From Bradyrhizobium zhengyangense (GTDB taxonomy: Bacteria; Pseudomonadota; Alphaproteobacteria; Rhizobiales; Xanthobacteraceae), in contig NZ_JAKLUA010000013.1 of assembly GCF_022012435.1 (NCBI RefSeq), positions 124,001 to 188,000 of the forward strand: DNA of 64,000 nucleotides. Reading direction: 5' to 3'. The notes beneath the pieces were generated by a model. The model was not told the DNA's origin. It worked only from the letters and a program-made list of their open reading frames with translations, and did not search any database. Positions 8,072 to 16,870 of this stretch are shown in pieces; the stretch's first letter is position 1; every line of letters begins with the position of its first letter. The position numbers and the translations under genes are program-made.

Positions 8072-9379
8072 TCACGCGCGGGCGGCTTCACGTGGCCGTG
8101 CTGCGACGACGACGATGTCCGCGTTCCCGTTGTCAACCTGAACCCGGTTGCGCCCCTTCTCCTTGGCGCGATAGCAGGCGGCATCGGCCCGACGCATCGC
8201 CTCCTCGAGCGTGGTGTCGCGGTCGGTGATGCAGGCGACGCCGATGCTGCCGGTCACCGCAAAGCTGCGGTCCTCCCAGGCGAAGCTGAACAGCTCGAGT
8301 GACCGCCGCAGCCGCTCGGCGATATTGACCGCGTCGTAGGGCGGGCATTGCGGGAGGATCAGAGCGAATTCATCGCCGCCGAGCCGGGCGACCAGATCGC
8401 GCGGCCGCCGATCCTGCTGCAACAGCTGCGCGACCTGACACAGCAGCCGATCGCCGGCGAGATGGCCACTGCTGTCGTTGACGTTCTTGAACTGGTCGAG
8501 GTCGAGCAGGATCAGACTGAGCCAACCCGCCGCATTATTGTCGAGCTCGCTTTGCATGCGGGCCTCGAAGGCGCGGCGGTTGGTGATGCCCGTGAGCCAG
8601 TCGTGCGACGCCTGAAAGGCCAGGCGTTCCTTCTCCGCGTGCAAGGCATCCTCGAATGCCTGTCGCTGCAGCACCAGTCGCCGGGTGTGCCAGATCATAA
8701 GCAGGATCAGTGCTGCGGCGGTGACGATGTTGACCAAGGTCAGCGTCACCTTGATGGTGCGAGAGCCTTCGCCGAGAGCGGTCGAGAACCGCTCGGCATG
8801 TCCGGTAAACTGCCTGTTCAGTTCCGAAAGCCGCGACGACAGGAATTGCAGGCGATCGACATTGCGGATGGGGCCGTCCTTCAGCTCGCTCCGGATCACT
8901 TCACCGAAGATGCTAAGCTCGAGCAGCATCGGATCAGTGGCAGCCCACTCCCGGATCGCCTCCTGGAAGAAGTTGATGCCGCTGAAATAGCGGAACAGCC
9001 AGATCATGCCAGGAATATCGTCGGGATGGTTGCCGCCTTGCAGAAGTCCGATACGGGCGGTCTCGACATCTACCGGATCGCGTTCGAGGGCCCACCTTGC
9101 ATACTCGTCGCCGATCGGGACAGCGATCGAGGACCGATATCGCGCGAACTGGCTGGCTTCGCCCGAATGCAGATAAAGATTGAGGAAATAGACGGCGTTC
9201 TTCTGCGAACGCGACCACATCGCCTCGCCGGCGACGTAAGCGCGAACCGACGACATCACTTCCAGACTGAACCCGGCAATCGTCGCCTGGAGCACAACGA
9301 CCATGACGAATGGCGAGACGAGCTTGATGACATGAAGGAAGCTGCGTTCCTTCGCCGACGTTGCTGTTCTGCGAAACAC
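8072..9379 (-). CDS. Membrane-bound diguanylate cyclase (GGDEF)
   Basis: About 435 residues. A hydrophobic segment near the N-terminus (PFVMVVVLQATIAGF) and a second one about 200 residues later (TLVNIVTAAALILLMIW) enclose a helical periplasmic sensor of unrecognised family. A short coiled linker then leads to a C-terminal GGDEF domain. The active-site motif GGDEF is intact and is preceded at five residues by RPRD, the RxxD inhibitory site, so product-inhibited c-di-GMP synthesis is expected. No ATG lies close to the first membrane segment; I chose the GTG at 9379, which has GGGGAA about 6 bases upstream, so the start is uncertain. It is convergent with the TetR gene. Confidence 0.8.
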   Translation of the reverse strand: MFRRTATSAKERSFLHVIKLVSPFVMVVVLQATIAGFSLEVMSSVRAYVAGEAMWSRSQKNAVYFLNLYLHSGEASQFARYRSSIAVPIGDEYARWALERDPVDVETARIGLLQGGNHPDDIPGMIWLFRYFSGINFFQEAIREWAATDPMLLELSIFGEVIRSELKDGPIRNVDRLQFLSSRLSELNRQFTGHAERFSTALGEGSRTIKVTLTLVNIVTAAALILLMIWHTRRLVLQRQAFEDALHAEKERLAFQASHDWLTGITNRRAFEARMQSELDNNAAGWLSLILLDLDQFKNVNDSSGHLAGDRLLCQVAQLLQQDRRPRDLVARLGGDEFALILPQCPPYDAVNIAERLRRSLELFSFAWEDRSFAVTGSIGVACITDRDTTLEEAMRRADAACYRAKEKGRNRVQVDNGNADIVVVAARPREAARA

Positions 9380-9612
9380 TGCGTTCCCCAAATCGCTCAA
9401 CGACCCCAGCGGAGCGTTCCGCTGACAACGCCGATTACGCGAGAACGCTGCTTGGTTCGACCCGAAAAAGTCCCAAGACCATCTCGCAGGGTGAAGGCGT
9501 TGTGAAGCCGATGTTGAAAATGCGACCGAGCCGGAACCTCGCGGCATCGGCGCGCCGATGCCGCCGAATCCGGCCTTTGCGACTCACGCGATCGAGGGGA
9601 TTTGGCCGATTG

Positions 9613-10917
9613 CTAGACCAGCACCGGCTGGCGCACACGTCCGGCATCGCCGAACACGCGCAAATAGCGCTCGATCTCGGAGGGCATCCCGGTCGCCTTC
9701 TCGGGATTGTCGGAGAGCTTGACGGCCGGACGCCCGTCGACCGACGACACCTTGCAGACCAGCGAGATCGGATCGAGATTGAACGAGCCGTCCGGCGCAC
9801 AGCCGACAAAGTCGTTGGTGAGGTTGGTGCCCCAGCCGAAGGAGAGCCGCACGCGGCCGGTGAAATGGTGATAAGTCTCCTCGATCGAGCCGACGTCCAT
9901 CGCGTCGGAGAAGACGAGCAGCTTGTCCTTGGGGTTGCGGCCCTTCTTCTGCCACCATGCGACGATCTCTTCGCCGGCCTGGATCGGCGGCGCACTGTCG
10001 GGTCGGAAGCCGGTCCAGTCGGCAACCCATTCCGGCGCATCGCGCAGGAAGGCCTTGGTGCCGAAAGCGTCCGGTAGTGCGATCAAGAGATTGCCGCCAT
10101 AGGTCTGGCGCCACTGATCGAGAATGCGATAGGGCGCCCAGCGCAATTCCTCGTCGTCCTTGGCGAGCGCGGCAGCGACCATCGGCAGCTCGTGTGCATT
10201 GGTGCCGATCGCTTCGAGATCGTTGTCCATGGCGAGCAGTACGTTGGACGTTCCGATGAAGGACGGGCCCAGCCCTTCCTTCACCGCCTCCACGCACCAG
10301 CGTTGCCAGAGAAAACCGTGGCGGCGGCGGGTGCCGAAGTCGGACAGCCGCAAATTCTCCAGCTTGCGCAGCCGCTCCACCTTGGTCCACAGCTTGGCCT
10401 TGGCGCGGGCATAGAGCACATCGAGCTCGAAGCGGCCGCGGCCCTTGAATGCCGCGCGGGAGCGCAACTCGTTGAGGATGGCGAGCGCCGGAATCTCCCA
10501 CATCGAGGTGTGGGTCCACGGGCCGTGGAAGTGCAGCTCGTACTGGCCCTCGACCTTGCGCAGCTCGTATTCGGGAAGGCGGAATTCGGCGAGCCAGCGG
10601 ATGAAGTCTGCCGAGAACATGTGGGTCTTGCCGTAGAAGGTGTTACCGGCAAGCCAGATCAGCTCCTTCTTGGAAAAGCGGATGGTGCGGGCATGATCGA
10701 GCTGGGCGCGCAGCTCGCCTTCGTCGATGGTCTCGGCAAGCCGCACATGTCGCGAGCGGTTGATGACTGAGAATGTCACCTGCTGATCCGGGTAATCCTC
10801 CCGAATCATCTGCAACATCAATAGTTTATAGAAATCGGTATCCAGCAGGCTGCGGATGATGGGATCCAGCCGCCAGCTGTGATTGTAGGTTCGGCTCGCA
10901 ATGTCGGTCACTGTCAT
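9613..10917 (-). CDS. pncB: Nicotinate phosphoribosyltransferase
   Basis: A 434-residue enzyme that joins nicotinate to PRPP, coupled to ATP hydrolysis, in the Preiss-Handler branch of NAD synthesis. Family signatures are LLDTDFYKLLMLQ at 24-36, the phosphate-binding segment SDFGTRRRH at 192-200, and GTNAHELPM at 238-246, whose histidine (about 242) matches the phosphorylated residue of the family. Length is typical. The ATG at 10917 begins MTVTDIASRTYNHSW. It stands alone between the diguanylate cyclase and the LysR gene, all on the same strand but separated by gaps. Confidence 0.93.
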   Translation of the reverse strand: MTVTDIASRTYNHSWRLDPIIRSLLDTDFYKLLMLQMIREDYPDQQVTFSVINRSRHVRLAETIDEGELRAQLDHARTIRFSKKELIWLAGNTFYGKTHMFSADFIRWLAEFRLPEYELRKVEGQYELHFHGPWTHTSMWEIPALAILNELRSRAAFKGRGRFELDVLYARAKAKLWTKVERLRKLENLRLSDFGTRRRHGFLWQRWCVEAVKEGLGPSFIGTSNVLLAMDNDLEAIGTNAHELPMVAAALAKDDEELRWAPYRILDQWRQTYGGNLLIALPDAFGTKAFLRDAPEWVADWTGFRPDSAPPIQAGEEIVAWWQKKGRNPKDKLLVFSDAMDVGSIEETYHHFTGRVRLSFGWGTNLTNDFVGCAPDGSFNLDPISLVCKVSSVDGRPAVKLSDNPEKATGMPSEIERYLRVFGDAGRVRQPVLV

Positions 10918-11007
10918 GACCGAATTCTAGCGTGGCCGCCCGCGCGCAACCAGTGGGTTTGGCGAGGGGCGGGCCATCGCTTGGGCAGCCGGCGGGCAAC
11001 GACCAGT

Positions 11008-11934
11008 TCAGGCAGAAACCGTCGCCGCCATGAATTCCAGTTGTGTCCTGATCCAGCGGTGCGCCGGGTCCTTCTGATAGCGCTGGTGCCAGACCATGAA
11101 CATCGGCAACTCGGCCAGCGTGCGCGTGCGCGAGGCCAGAGGAATCCGCGTATGCGCGAAGCCACCCATCACGCCGGAGGCGAGCAGGCTCGGCATGCTC
11201 GCCAGCATTTGCGAGCCGCGCAGGAACGCCGGCACGCCGGAGAAGCTCGGCACCGAGATGGCGATGTCGCGGTGGAAGCCGTTCGCGGCGAGCCGGCGGT
11301 CGAAGTCGAGGCGTTCATTGTCAGTGTAAACGACAGTGATGTGACGCGCGGCGAGATAGCCGTCGCGGCTGGCCGGAGCCGCGCGCGTCGTGGCATCGTA
11401 ATAGCAGACGTAATGATCGCTCAGCAGCCGCTTCTGCACGATGTCGACGCCGGATGGTGGCAGCGGCGTGATCATGAGATCGCAGCGATTTTCGCGCAGC
11501 ATCGCGGGCGAGGGCGATTGCGACGGGATCACGCGCAGGTTCAGGCTCTTCACCTGCGCGGCGACGTGTCCGAAGAAGCCCGGCAGCAGCAGGTCTCGCT
11601 GGAAATCATTGGCGGCGATCGTCAGGGAAAGCTGCGCGCTCGCGGGTTCGAAGGTAACGCCGCCGGCAAAGCTGCGCATCTCGTCGATCAGCGTGCGGGC
11701 CTTCGTGGCCAGTGCCTGGGCATGGGCGGTCGCGACAATGCCGCGACCGGATTTTGCGAACAGCGGATCGCCGACGATCCGCCGCAGCTTGTTCAGCCCG
11801 TGACTGACGGCGGATTGGGTCAGGCCGAGACGCGTCGCGGCTGCTGTCACCGAACCCTCCTCCAGCACCGCGAGGAACAATTCGAGGGCGTGGCCGTCGA
11901 GGGCCAAATGATCGATTTTGTTCATGAGACTCAT
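11008..11934 (-). CDS. LysR family regulator divergent from pcaHG
   Basis: A LysR-type regulator of about 308 residues. The N-terminal winged helix (ALELFLAVLEEGSVTAAATRLGL followed by TQSAVSHGLNKLR) is intact and is followed by a periplasmic-binding-like effector domain. The start is ambiguous: ATGs at 11934 and 11925 are both in frame, and the second has a GAG 7 bases upstream. It is transcribed away from pcaHG across a short shared region, the usual layout of a LysR activator and its target. A protocatechuate-pathway intermediate as co-inducer is inference. I did not name it pcaQ because I could not confirm that subfamily from the sequence. Confidence 0.8.
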   Translation of the reverse strand: MSLMNKIDHLALDGHALELFLAVLEEGSVTAAATRLGLTQSAVSHGLNKLRRIVGDPLFAKSGRGIVATAHAQALATKARTLIDEMRSFAGGVTFEPASAQLSLTIAANDFQRDLLLPGFFGHVAAQVKSLNLRVIPSQSPSPAMLRENRCDLMITPLPPSGVDIVQKRLLSDHYVCYYDATTRAAPASRDGYLAARHITVVYTDNERLDFDRRLAANGFHRDIAISVPSFSGVPAFLRGSQMLASMPSLLASGVMGGFAHTRIPLASRTRTLAELPMFMVWHQRYQKDPAHRWIRTQLEFMAATVSA

Positions 11935-11935
11935 T

Positions 11936-11952
11936 ATAATCGATCTATTTAT
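11936..11952. promoter_or_regulatory. Possible LysR-binding dyad
   Basis: ATAA and TTAT half-sites spaced by 9 bases in an AT-rich patch between the LysR gene and pcaH. This loosely resembles LysR boxes. It is a weak match chosen mainly for its location. Confidence 0.3.
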
Positions 11953-12031
11953 CTTGAGAATAGGGGGCGGCATTATCGTTCAATAAGCCGCGCACCCGGG
12001 CTCCGGGGCGCCCAAGGGAGAGACAACGCCG

Positions 12032-12814
12032 ATGAATGTCCAGGCGCCAGCCTTGCAGGATCCCCGCCTCAACCGCCCCGAGCCGTTCACGCCGCGCGAC
12101 GGCGGCTTCTTCCAGCGCGACCGTTCGATCCATCCGCCCGCCTATGCGCCCGGCTACAAATCCTCGGTGCTGCGTTCGCCGCGCCAGTCGCTGCTGTCGA
12201 TCGAGAATTCGGTCTCGGAGATCACGGGGCCGGTGTTCGGCCACAACGATCTCGGGCCGCTCGATAACGATCTGATCCGCAATTACGCAAAGGACGGCGA
12301 TCCCGTCGGCGAGCGCATCGTCGTCCACGGTCGCGTGCTGGACGAGACCGGTCGCGGCGTGCCGAACACGCTGGTGGAGTTCTGGCAGGCCAATGCCGGC
12401 GGCCGCTACCGGCACAAGAAGGATACGTACCTGGCGCCAATCGATCCGAACTTCGGCGGCTGCGGCCGCGCACTGACCGACGACAACGGCTACTATTATT
12501 TCCGCACGGTGAAGCCCGGGCCGTATCCTTGGCGCAACTTCGTCAACAGCTGGCGTCCCGCCCACATCCACTTCTCGGTGTTCGGCTCCGGCTTTGCGCA
12601 GCGGCTGATCACGCAGATGTACTTTGAGGGCGATCCGCTGATCCCGATCTGCCCGATCCTTACGACGATCCCGGACAAGGACGCGCTCGACCGTCTGGTC
12701 GCACCGCTCGACCTCAATGCCTCGACACCGTTCGACTCGCTCGCCTACCGCTTCGACATCGTGCTGCGCGGGCAGCGCTCCACCTATTTCGAAAATCGTC
12801 CCGAAGGGAACTGA
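12032..12814 (+). CDS. pcaH: Protocatechuate 3,4-dioxygenase beta subunit
   Basis: This 260-residue subunit carries the non-heme Fe(III) that cleaves protocatechuate between its two hydroxyls to give 3-carboxy-cis,cis-muconate. All four iron ligands are visible: Tyr126 (GGRYRHK), Tyr165 (PGPYPWRN), and His178 and His180 (RPAHIHF). Their spacing of 39, 13 and 2 residues equals that of the Pseudomonas enzyme. A GGGAGAGA ribosome site lies about 10 bases before the ATG. pcaG follows after 4 bases, so the two subunits are cotranslated. The upstream LysR gene probably activates the pair. Confidence 0.95.
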   Translation: MNVQAPALQDPRLNRPEPFTPRDGGFFQRDRSIHPPAYAPGYKSSVLRSPRQSLLSIENSVSEITGPVFGHNDLGPLDNDLIRNYAKDGDPVGERIVVHGRVLDETGRGVPNTLVEFWQANAGGRYRHKKDTYLAPIDPNFGGCGRALTDDNGYYYFRTVKPGPYPWRNFVNSWRPAHIHFSVFGSGFAQRLITQMYFEGDPLIPICPILTTIPDKDALDRLVAPLDLNASTPFDSLAYRFDIVLRGQRSTYFENRPEGN

Positions 12815-12818
12815 GCAA

Positions 12819-13445
12819 ATGCCGCAGCCGCTCAACTATCTCAAGGAAACCGCCTCGCAGACCGCCGGGCCCTACGTCCATATTGGCCTGATCCCGGCCA
12901 TGGCCGGCTTCGACATCTTCGAGAATAACTTCTCCAACGTATTGGTGACGCCGAACACACAAGGCGAGCGCATCACGCTGGAAGGCAAGGTGCTCGACGG
13001 CAGCGGCTCGCCGCTGCGCGACGTGCTGCTCGAGATCTGGCAGGCCAACGCGGCCGGCCGCTACAACCATCCGGCCGACCGCTCGGCCGGCGCTCTGGAC
13101 GCAGACTTCCGCGGCTGGGGCCGCGGCGGCTCCGATTTCGAGAGCGGCCTCGTGACGTTCGAGACCATCAAGCCGGGCGCCATCACCGACAAGGCCGGGC
13201 GCAAGTGCGCGCCGCATGTCAACGTCTGGATCGTCGCGCGTGGCATCAATATCGGGCTCAACACGCGACTCTATTTCTCCGACGAGGAAGCCGCCAACGC
13301 CGCAGATCCCGTGCTCAACCTGGTCGAGCCGCAGGTGCGTCGCAAAACGCTGATCGCCACGCGCGGCGAACGCGCCGGCAAGGTCGTGTATTCCTTCACG
13401 ATCAATCTGCAGGGGCCGGACGAGACCGTCTTCTTCGACGTCTGA
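12819..13445 (+). CDS. pcaG: Protocatechuate 3,4-dioxygenase alpha subunit
   Basis: A 208-residue partner of PcaH with the same fold but without the iron ligands; it helps form the substrate pocket. Family segments include SQTAGPYVHIGL near the N-terminus, LLEIWQANAAGRYNHP, and FGRGGSDF-like turns followed by APHVNVWIVARGI. At the position of the iron histidines it has H-V-N, as expected for a non-catalytic alpha chain. The ATG at 12819 lies 4 bases after the pcaH stop. A stem-loop follows the gene. Confidence 0.95.
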   Translation: MPQPLNYLKETASQTAGPYVHIGLIPAMAGFDIFENNFSNVLVTPNTQGERITLEGKVLDGSGSPLRDVLLEIWQANAAGRYNHPADRSAGALDADFRGWGRGGSDFESGLVTFETIKPGAITDKAGRKCAPHVNVWIVARGINIGLNTRLYFSDEEAANAADPVLNLVEPQVRRKTLIATRGERAGKVVYSFTINLQGPDETVFFDV

Positions 13446-13466
13446 TCGATCTCATCAATGCAGTGG

Positions 13467-13494
13467 AGCGGCCCCATCCGACGATTGGGCCGCT
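13467..13494 (+). terminator. Stem-loop after pcaHG
   Basis: An 8-bp perfect stem (AGCGGCCC with GGGCCGCT) around a 12-base loop, 21 bases after the pcaG stop, followed by TTCTGTC. The stem is strong but the T tract is poor, so it may be a processing end or a weak terminator. Confidence 0.45.
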
Positions 13495-13626
13495 TCTGTC
13501 GCTGTCCGCGAAGCCGCCGCTTCCGCTCCTGAGTGCGACAAAAGTCTAGGCCACGGGCTGCTGCCGGTCGGGAACCAAACCGCCTCCCGATCTTTGCTTC
13601 GACAGGTCCCTCGCGGAGGCTTTGCC

Positions 13627-14004
13627 ATGAGCAAGCTGCAAGAGCGCGAAACTGTCCCCGACGTCTACAATCTTTTTCTCGCGGCCGTTCTGTTCATCTC
13701 ACCATGGCTGTTCAAGCTGACCAACAGCCAGGGTAAGATTGATCTCTGGGTCACCAGCGCGATCATTGTCGTGCTCTCGCTGGCTGCCATCATTGCTTAC
13801 CGGGACTGGGAGGAATGGATCAACGTGCTGATGGGCGTCTGGCTCATCGCATCGCCCTGGCTGCTCGGATTCCCGCACACGCGGGCGATGCATCTGAGCA
13901 TCGGCTTCGGTATCGTCATCGTGCTTCTGGCGCTGCTCGATCTCTTCCTGCATTACGAGAAGAGGCACCCTGAGGATGCGCCGGCAGATCAGGCGCACCG
14001 ATAG
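13627..14004 (+). CDS. SPW repeat membrane protein
   Basis: A 125-residue inner-membrane protein with four hydrophobic segments arranged as two similar halves. Each half carries the SPW signature (FISPWLF at about residues 24-30 and IASPWLLG at about 73-80). The family's function is unknown. A polar tail (YEKRHPEDAPADQAHR) closes the protein. I chose the ATG at 13627, which begins MSKLQERETVPDVYN. It ends just before the convergent AraC gene and shows no obvious link to aromatic catabolism. Confidence 0.8.
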   Translation: MSKLQERETVPDVYNLFLAAVLFISPWLFKLTNSQGKIDLWVTSAIIVVLSLAAIIAYRDWEEWINVLMGVWLIASPWLLGFPHTRAMHLSIGFGIVIVLLALLDLFLHYEKRHPEDAPADQAHR

Positions 14005-14012
14005 CGCGTGGA

Positions 14013-14882
14013 TCAACCCTCATCGCCATGGAGCTGTGCGCGAAAGGCGCGCGGGGACAGTCCGGTGGCCGCTGCATAGACCCGGCTGAAATAGGCGGGG
14101 TCTTCGAAGCCGAGGGCGTAGGCGATCGTCGAGATCGGCAGGTTGGTATAGACGAGGTTGCGCCGCGCCTCGCGGATCAACCGGTTCAGGATCAGGTGCG
14201 AAGCGGTGTCACCGGTCGCCGCGCGCGTGACGCGGTTGAGATGGGTCGGCGTGATCGCCAGCGACTTCGCATAGTCCGCAACGGTCCAGCGCTTCAGATG
14301 ATGTTGTTCGAGCAAGGCCTCGAAGCGGCGAAACAGATTTGTCTCGGCATTGCCGCTGCCGCCGCTTTCGCCCGTGAGCGCGCGTGCGACGAGCCCGATC
14401 ATGGCCGCCGACAGCGCGCGCAGCACGTGGGCGCGGCCGAAATCGCGCGCAGCATGCTCGGCAAAGATCTGTTTCATGGTGGCGCGGATCTGCGGCGTGC
14501 CGCGCACAACGGCCGATCGCGACAGCACGCCGCGCAAACCCTCGGCGGCAAGCAGCGCCTCGTCCATGATCTCCGCTGCGATGGTCAGCACCCAACCCTG
14601 TGTTCCCGGAATGAAGCGGAAGCCGTGGACATGGCCGACCGGCACGTTGACGATCTGCATCGGCTTCAAGGGCACCACGCGTCCGTCGAGCGTCGCTTCG
14701 CCGCCGCCACGCTCGATCAGCAGCACCTGGTGCAACCGGGCATGCCGGTGCACGGCGAGGGTCCAGTCGTGCAGCACCGAGCGGGACGCAATCGTCTCGC
14801 AATGGACGACATCCGGCAAGTCGCCGGCTTCGCCGAGCAGGTTGTAGACCCGGATCGCCGGGGCGGGGGCTGCGGTCTTCAT
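14013..14882 (-). CDS. pobR: AraC family regulator of pobA (PobR type)
   Basis: A 289-residue regulator with an N-terminal cupin-like sensor (HARLHQVLLIERGGGEATL, then VPVGHVHGFRF) and a C-terminal AraC double helix-turn-helix (TVADYAKSLAITPTHLNRV and ISTIAYALGFEDPAYFSRVY). It is divergent from pobA. In rhizobia the pobA activator is of the AraC type and responds to 4-hydroxybenzoate, so the name rests on family and position. The ATG at 14882 was preferred over the start at 14942, because the longer form would cross the pobA promoter region. No good ribosome site is visible. Confidence 0.8.
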   Translation of the reverse strand: MKTAAPAPAIRVYNLLGEAGDLPDVVHCETIASRSVLHDWTLAVHRHARLHQVLLIERGGGEATLDGRVVPLKPMQIVNVPVGHVHGFRFIPGTQGWVLTIAAEIMDEALLAAEGLRGVLSRSAVVRGTPQIRATMKQIFAEHAARDFGRAHVLRALSAAMIGLVARALTGESGGSGNAETNLFRRFEALLEQHHLKRWTVADYAKSLAITPTHLNRVTRAATGDTASHLILNRLIREARRNLVYTNLPISTIAYALGFEDPAYFSRVYAAATGLSPRAFRAQLHGDEG

Positions 14883-14888
14883 GTTCGA

Positions 14889-14903
14889 ATTGTACAAGAC
14901 AAT
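14889..14903. promoter_or_regulatory. Inverted repeat between pobR and pobA
   Basis: ATTGT and ACAAT arms separated by 5 bases, within 10 bases of the pobR start and about 65 bases before pobA. It could be a regulator or promoter element for either gene. Arms are short, so the call is tentative. Confidence 0.35.
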
Positions 14904-14968
14904 GGCGAAACCCTCCATCGGTCCGGCCTGCGAAATCTGCAAAAAAGTGCCGACGGGAGGACGTAAAA

Positions 14969-16141
14969 ATGAAAGTTCAGGTCTGCATTATCGGCGGTGG
15001 GCCGTCCGGGTTGTTGCTGTCCCAACTCCTGCACCTGAAGGGCATCGACACCGTCGTGCTGGAGAAATACAGCCGCAACCACGTGCTGGCCCGCATCCGC
15101 GCCGGCGTGCTCGAGCACGGTTTCGCCAGGCTGATGCGCGAGGCGCAATGCGGCGAGCGGATGGACCGCGAGGGCGAAATCCACAACGGATTCGAGATCG
15201 CTCATGACGGCGTGCTCTCCCATATCGATCTGCACAAGCATTCCGGCGGCAATTCGGTGCTGGTCTATGGCCAGACCGAGCTGACGCGCGATCTCTACGA
15301 GGCGCGCGACCGGCTCAGTGGCAAGGTCGTGCACAATGCCGAGGACGTGACGCCGCATGATCTGACCTCGGAGCGGCCCTACGTGACCTATCGGTCGAAC
15401 GGCGAGACCGTGCGCGTCGATTGCGACTACATCGTCGGCGCCGACGGATTTCACGGCGTCAGCCGCAAATCGATCCCGAAGGATGTGCTGCGCGAATATG
15501 AGAAGGTCTACCCGTTCGGCTGGCTGGGGGTGCTGTCACGCACCAAGCCGGTGTCGCCGGAGCTGATCTATGTGAAGCACAAACGCGGTTTCGCGCTGTG
15601 CTCGCTGCGCTCTCAGGTGCTGAGCCGCTATTACGTCCAGGTGCCGCTGACCGACAAGGTCGAGGATTGGTCGGACGACGCTTTCTGGGCGGAGCTGAAG
15701 CGTCGCCTGCCGGACCATGTCGCCGCACGATTGATCACCGGTCCCTCGATCGAGAAGAGCATCGCGCCGCTCCGCAGCTTCGTCGCCGAGCCGATGAGCT
15801 ATGGCCGCCTGTTCCTCGCCGGCGACGCCGCGCACATCGTGCCACCGACCGGCGCGCGCGGGCTGAACAGCGCGGCGTCCGACATCTATTATCTCTACCA
15901 CGCGATGCTCGCGCATTATCAGGGCGGTGACGATTCCGGGCTGAAAGGCTATTCCGCCAAGGCGCTGGCGCGGATCTGGAGGGCGCAGCGCTTCTCGTGG
16001 TGGATGACGATGATGCTGCATCGTTTCCCCGATCGCTCCGAGTATGAAGACCGGCTCCAGCAGACCGAGCTGGAGTACCTGTTCTCGTCCGAGACGGCAC
16101 AGCGATTGCTCGCGGAGAACTATGTGGGGCTGCCGTTCTAG
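14969..16141 (+). CDS. pobA: 4-hydroxybenzoate 3-monooxygenase
   Basis: A 390-residue FAD enzyme that hydroxylates 4-hydroxybenzoate to protocatechuate with NAD(P)H and O2, feeding the pcaHG step encoded 1.5 kb away. Motifs are the N-terminal GGGPSG dinucleotide fold (about 9-14), the central DG fingerprint (IVGADGFHG) and the second FAD motif GDAAHIVPPTGARG. Length equals the well-studied Pseudomonas enzyme to within a few residues. GGGAGG lies about 9 bases before the ATG. It is probably activated by the divergent AraC regulator. Confidence 0.95.
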   Translation: MKVQVCIIGGGPSGLLLSQLLHLKGIDTVVLEKYSRNHVLARIRAGVLEHGFARLMREAQCGERMDREGEIHNGFEIAHDGVLSHIDLHKHSGGNSVLVYGQTELTRDLYEARDRLSGKVVHNAEDVTPHDLTSERPYVTYRSNGETVRVDCDYIVGADGFHGVSRKSIPKDVLREYEKVYPFGWLGVLSRTKPVSPELIYVKHKRGFALCSLRSQVLSRYYVQVPLTDKVEDWSDDAFWAELKRRLPDHVAARLITGPSIEKSIAPLRSFVAEPMSYGRLFLAGDAAHIVPPTGARGLNSAASDIYYLYHAMLAHYQGGDDSGLKGYSAKALARIWRAQRFSWWMTMMLHRFPDRSEYEDRLQQTELEYLFSSETAQRLLAENYVGLPF

Positions 16142-16184
16142 CTTTTTCCTTTGGGAGAAGCCACGGCAAGGTGTCCCACCTTAC

Positions 16185-16465
16185 CCGCCAGTGCCTCCGT
16201 CGGCTCCTGCGGTCGGCTTTATCAAGTTGGCTCAGATCGCGTGCGACGCTCTCCTCCAACTGGGTGCGCCGCCGCTCCATCGTTCACCCGTGTGAAGTTC
16301 TTGTCTCGGTTGTTCACCGCTTTGAACTTGCTGCCGTCGATGGTGACGCTCGACGTGGCGAGCCGGCTCCATCGATGGATCGACCAGCCTCGGCTGTCCG
16401 CGTCGTCGTGGCAATAACACCTGATCTTGTGCTTCCAATCCGCTCGCTCCCCAAGCCGCATTAAA
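16185..16465 (-). pseudogene. IS1182-like transposase remnant
   Basis: One minus-strand frame contains VTIDGSKFKAVNNRDKNFTR, a characteristic stretch of IS1182-type DDE transposases. The continuation, RRRTQLEESVARDLSQLDKADR, lies in another frame, so a frameshift near 16290 breaks the gene. The fragment has neither end of the transposase and no terminal repeats were seen. Confidence 0.7.
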
Positions 16466-16732
16466 GTCAGTGCTCCTTTGAATCTTGGTCACGCAGAGGG
16501 CGCGTGATCTGATGACCTCCTGGACCTAGGACACTGGTCGGGTGAACATTCCGCTCAAAATCGGATTGCCTACAATTGGGATCTCGGTCGTCCGGCGTTG
16601 ATATCGCGCGCCATGGAAAACTGCCCTTTCAGCGTCACGAGGAACTGCCCCCTCACGGATAGGTCAGGAGAGACCGAAGGAAGCAGAAACGCAGCACTGA
16701 AGGTTGGCCGTGGAGTGATCCACGGGCAGGTG

Positions 16733-16870
16733 ATGAAGACGCCGCACGAGGTGGCGGAGATGTTGCGCCTGAGGGTGTGCGGGGGGTGCGAAGCGGCAGC
16801 TGGAGCTATACGCGGAGCGGTCACTTCGGCTATGAGGGTGCAGAACCGGCCCTCAATCCGCAAGGACTAA
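16733..16870 (+). pseudogene. IS21-like IstA N-terminal remnant
   Basis: MKTPHEVAEMLRLRVCG matches the conserved start of IS21-family IstA proteins. After that the reading frame degenerates and stops within about 45 residues, so the helix-turn-helix and catalytic core are lost. It abuts the end of the AbiE-type toxin gene on the other strand, marking an old insertion boundary. Confidence 0.65.
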
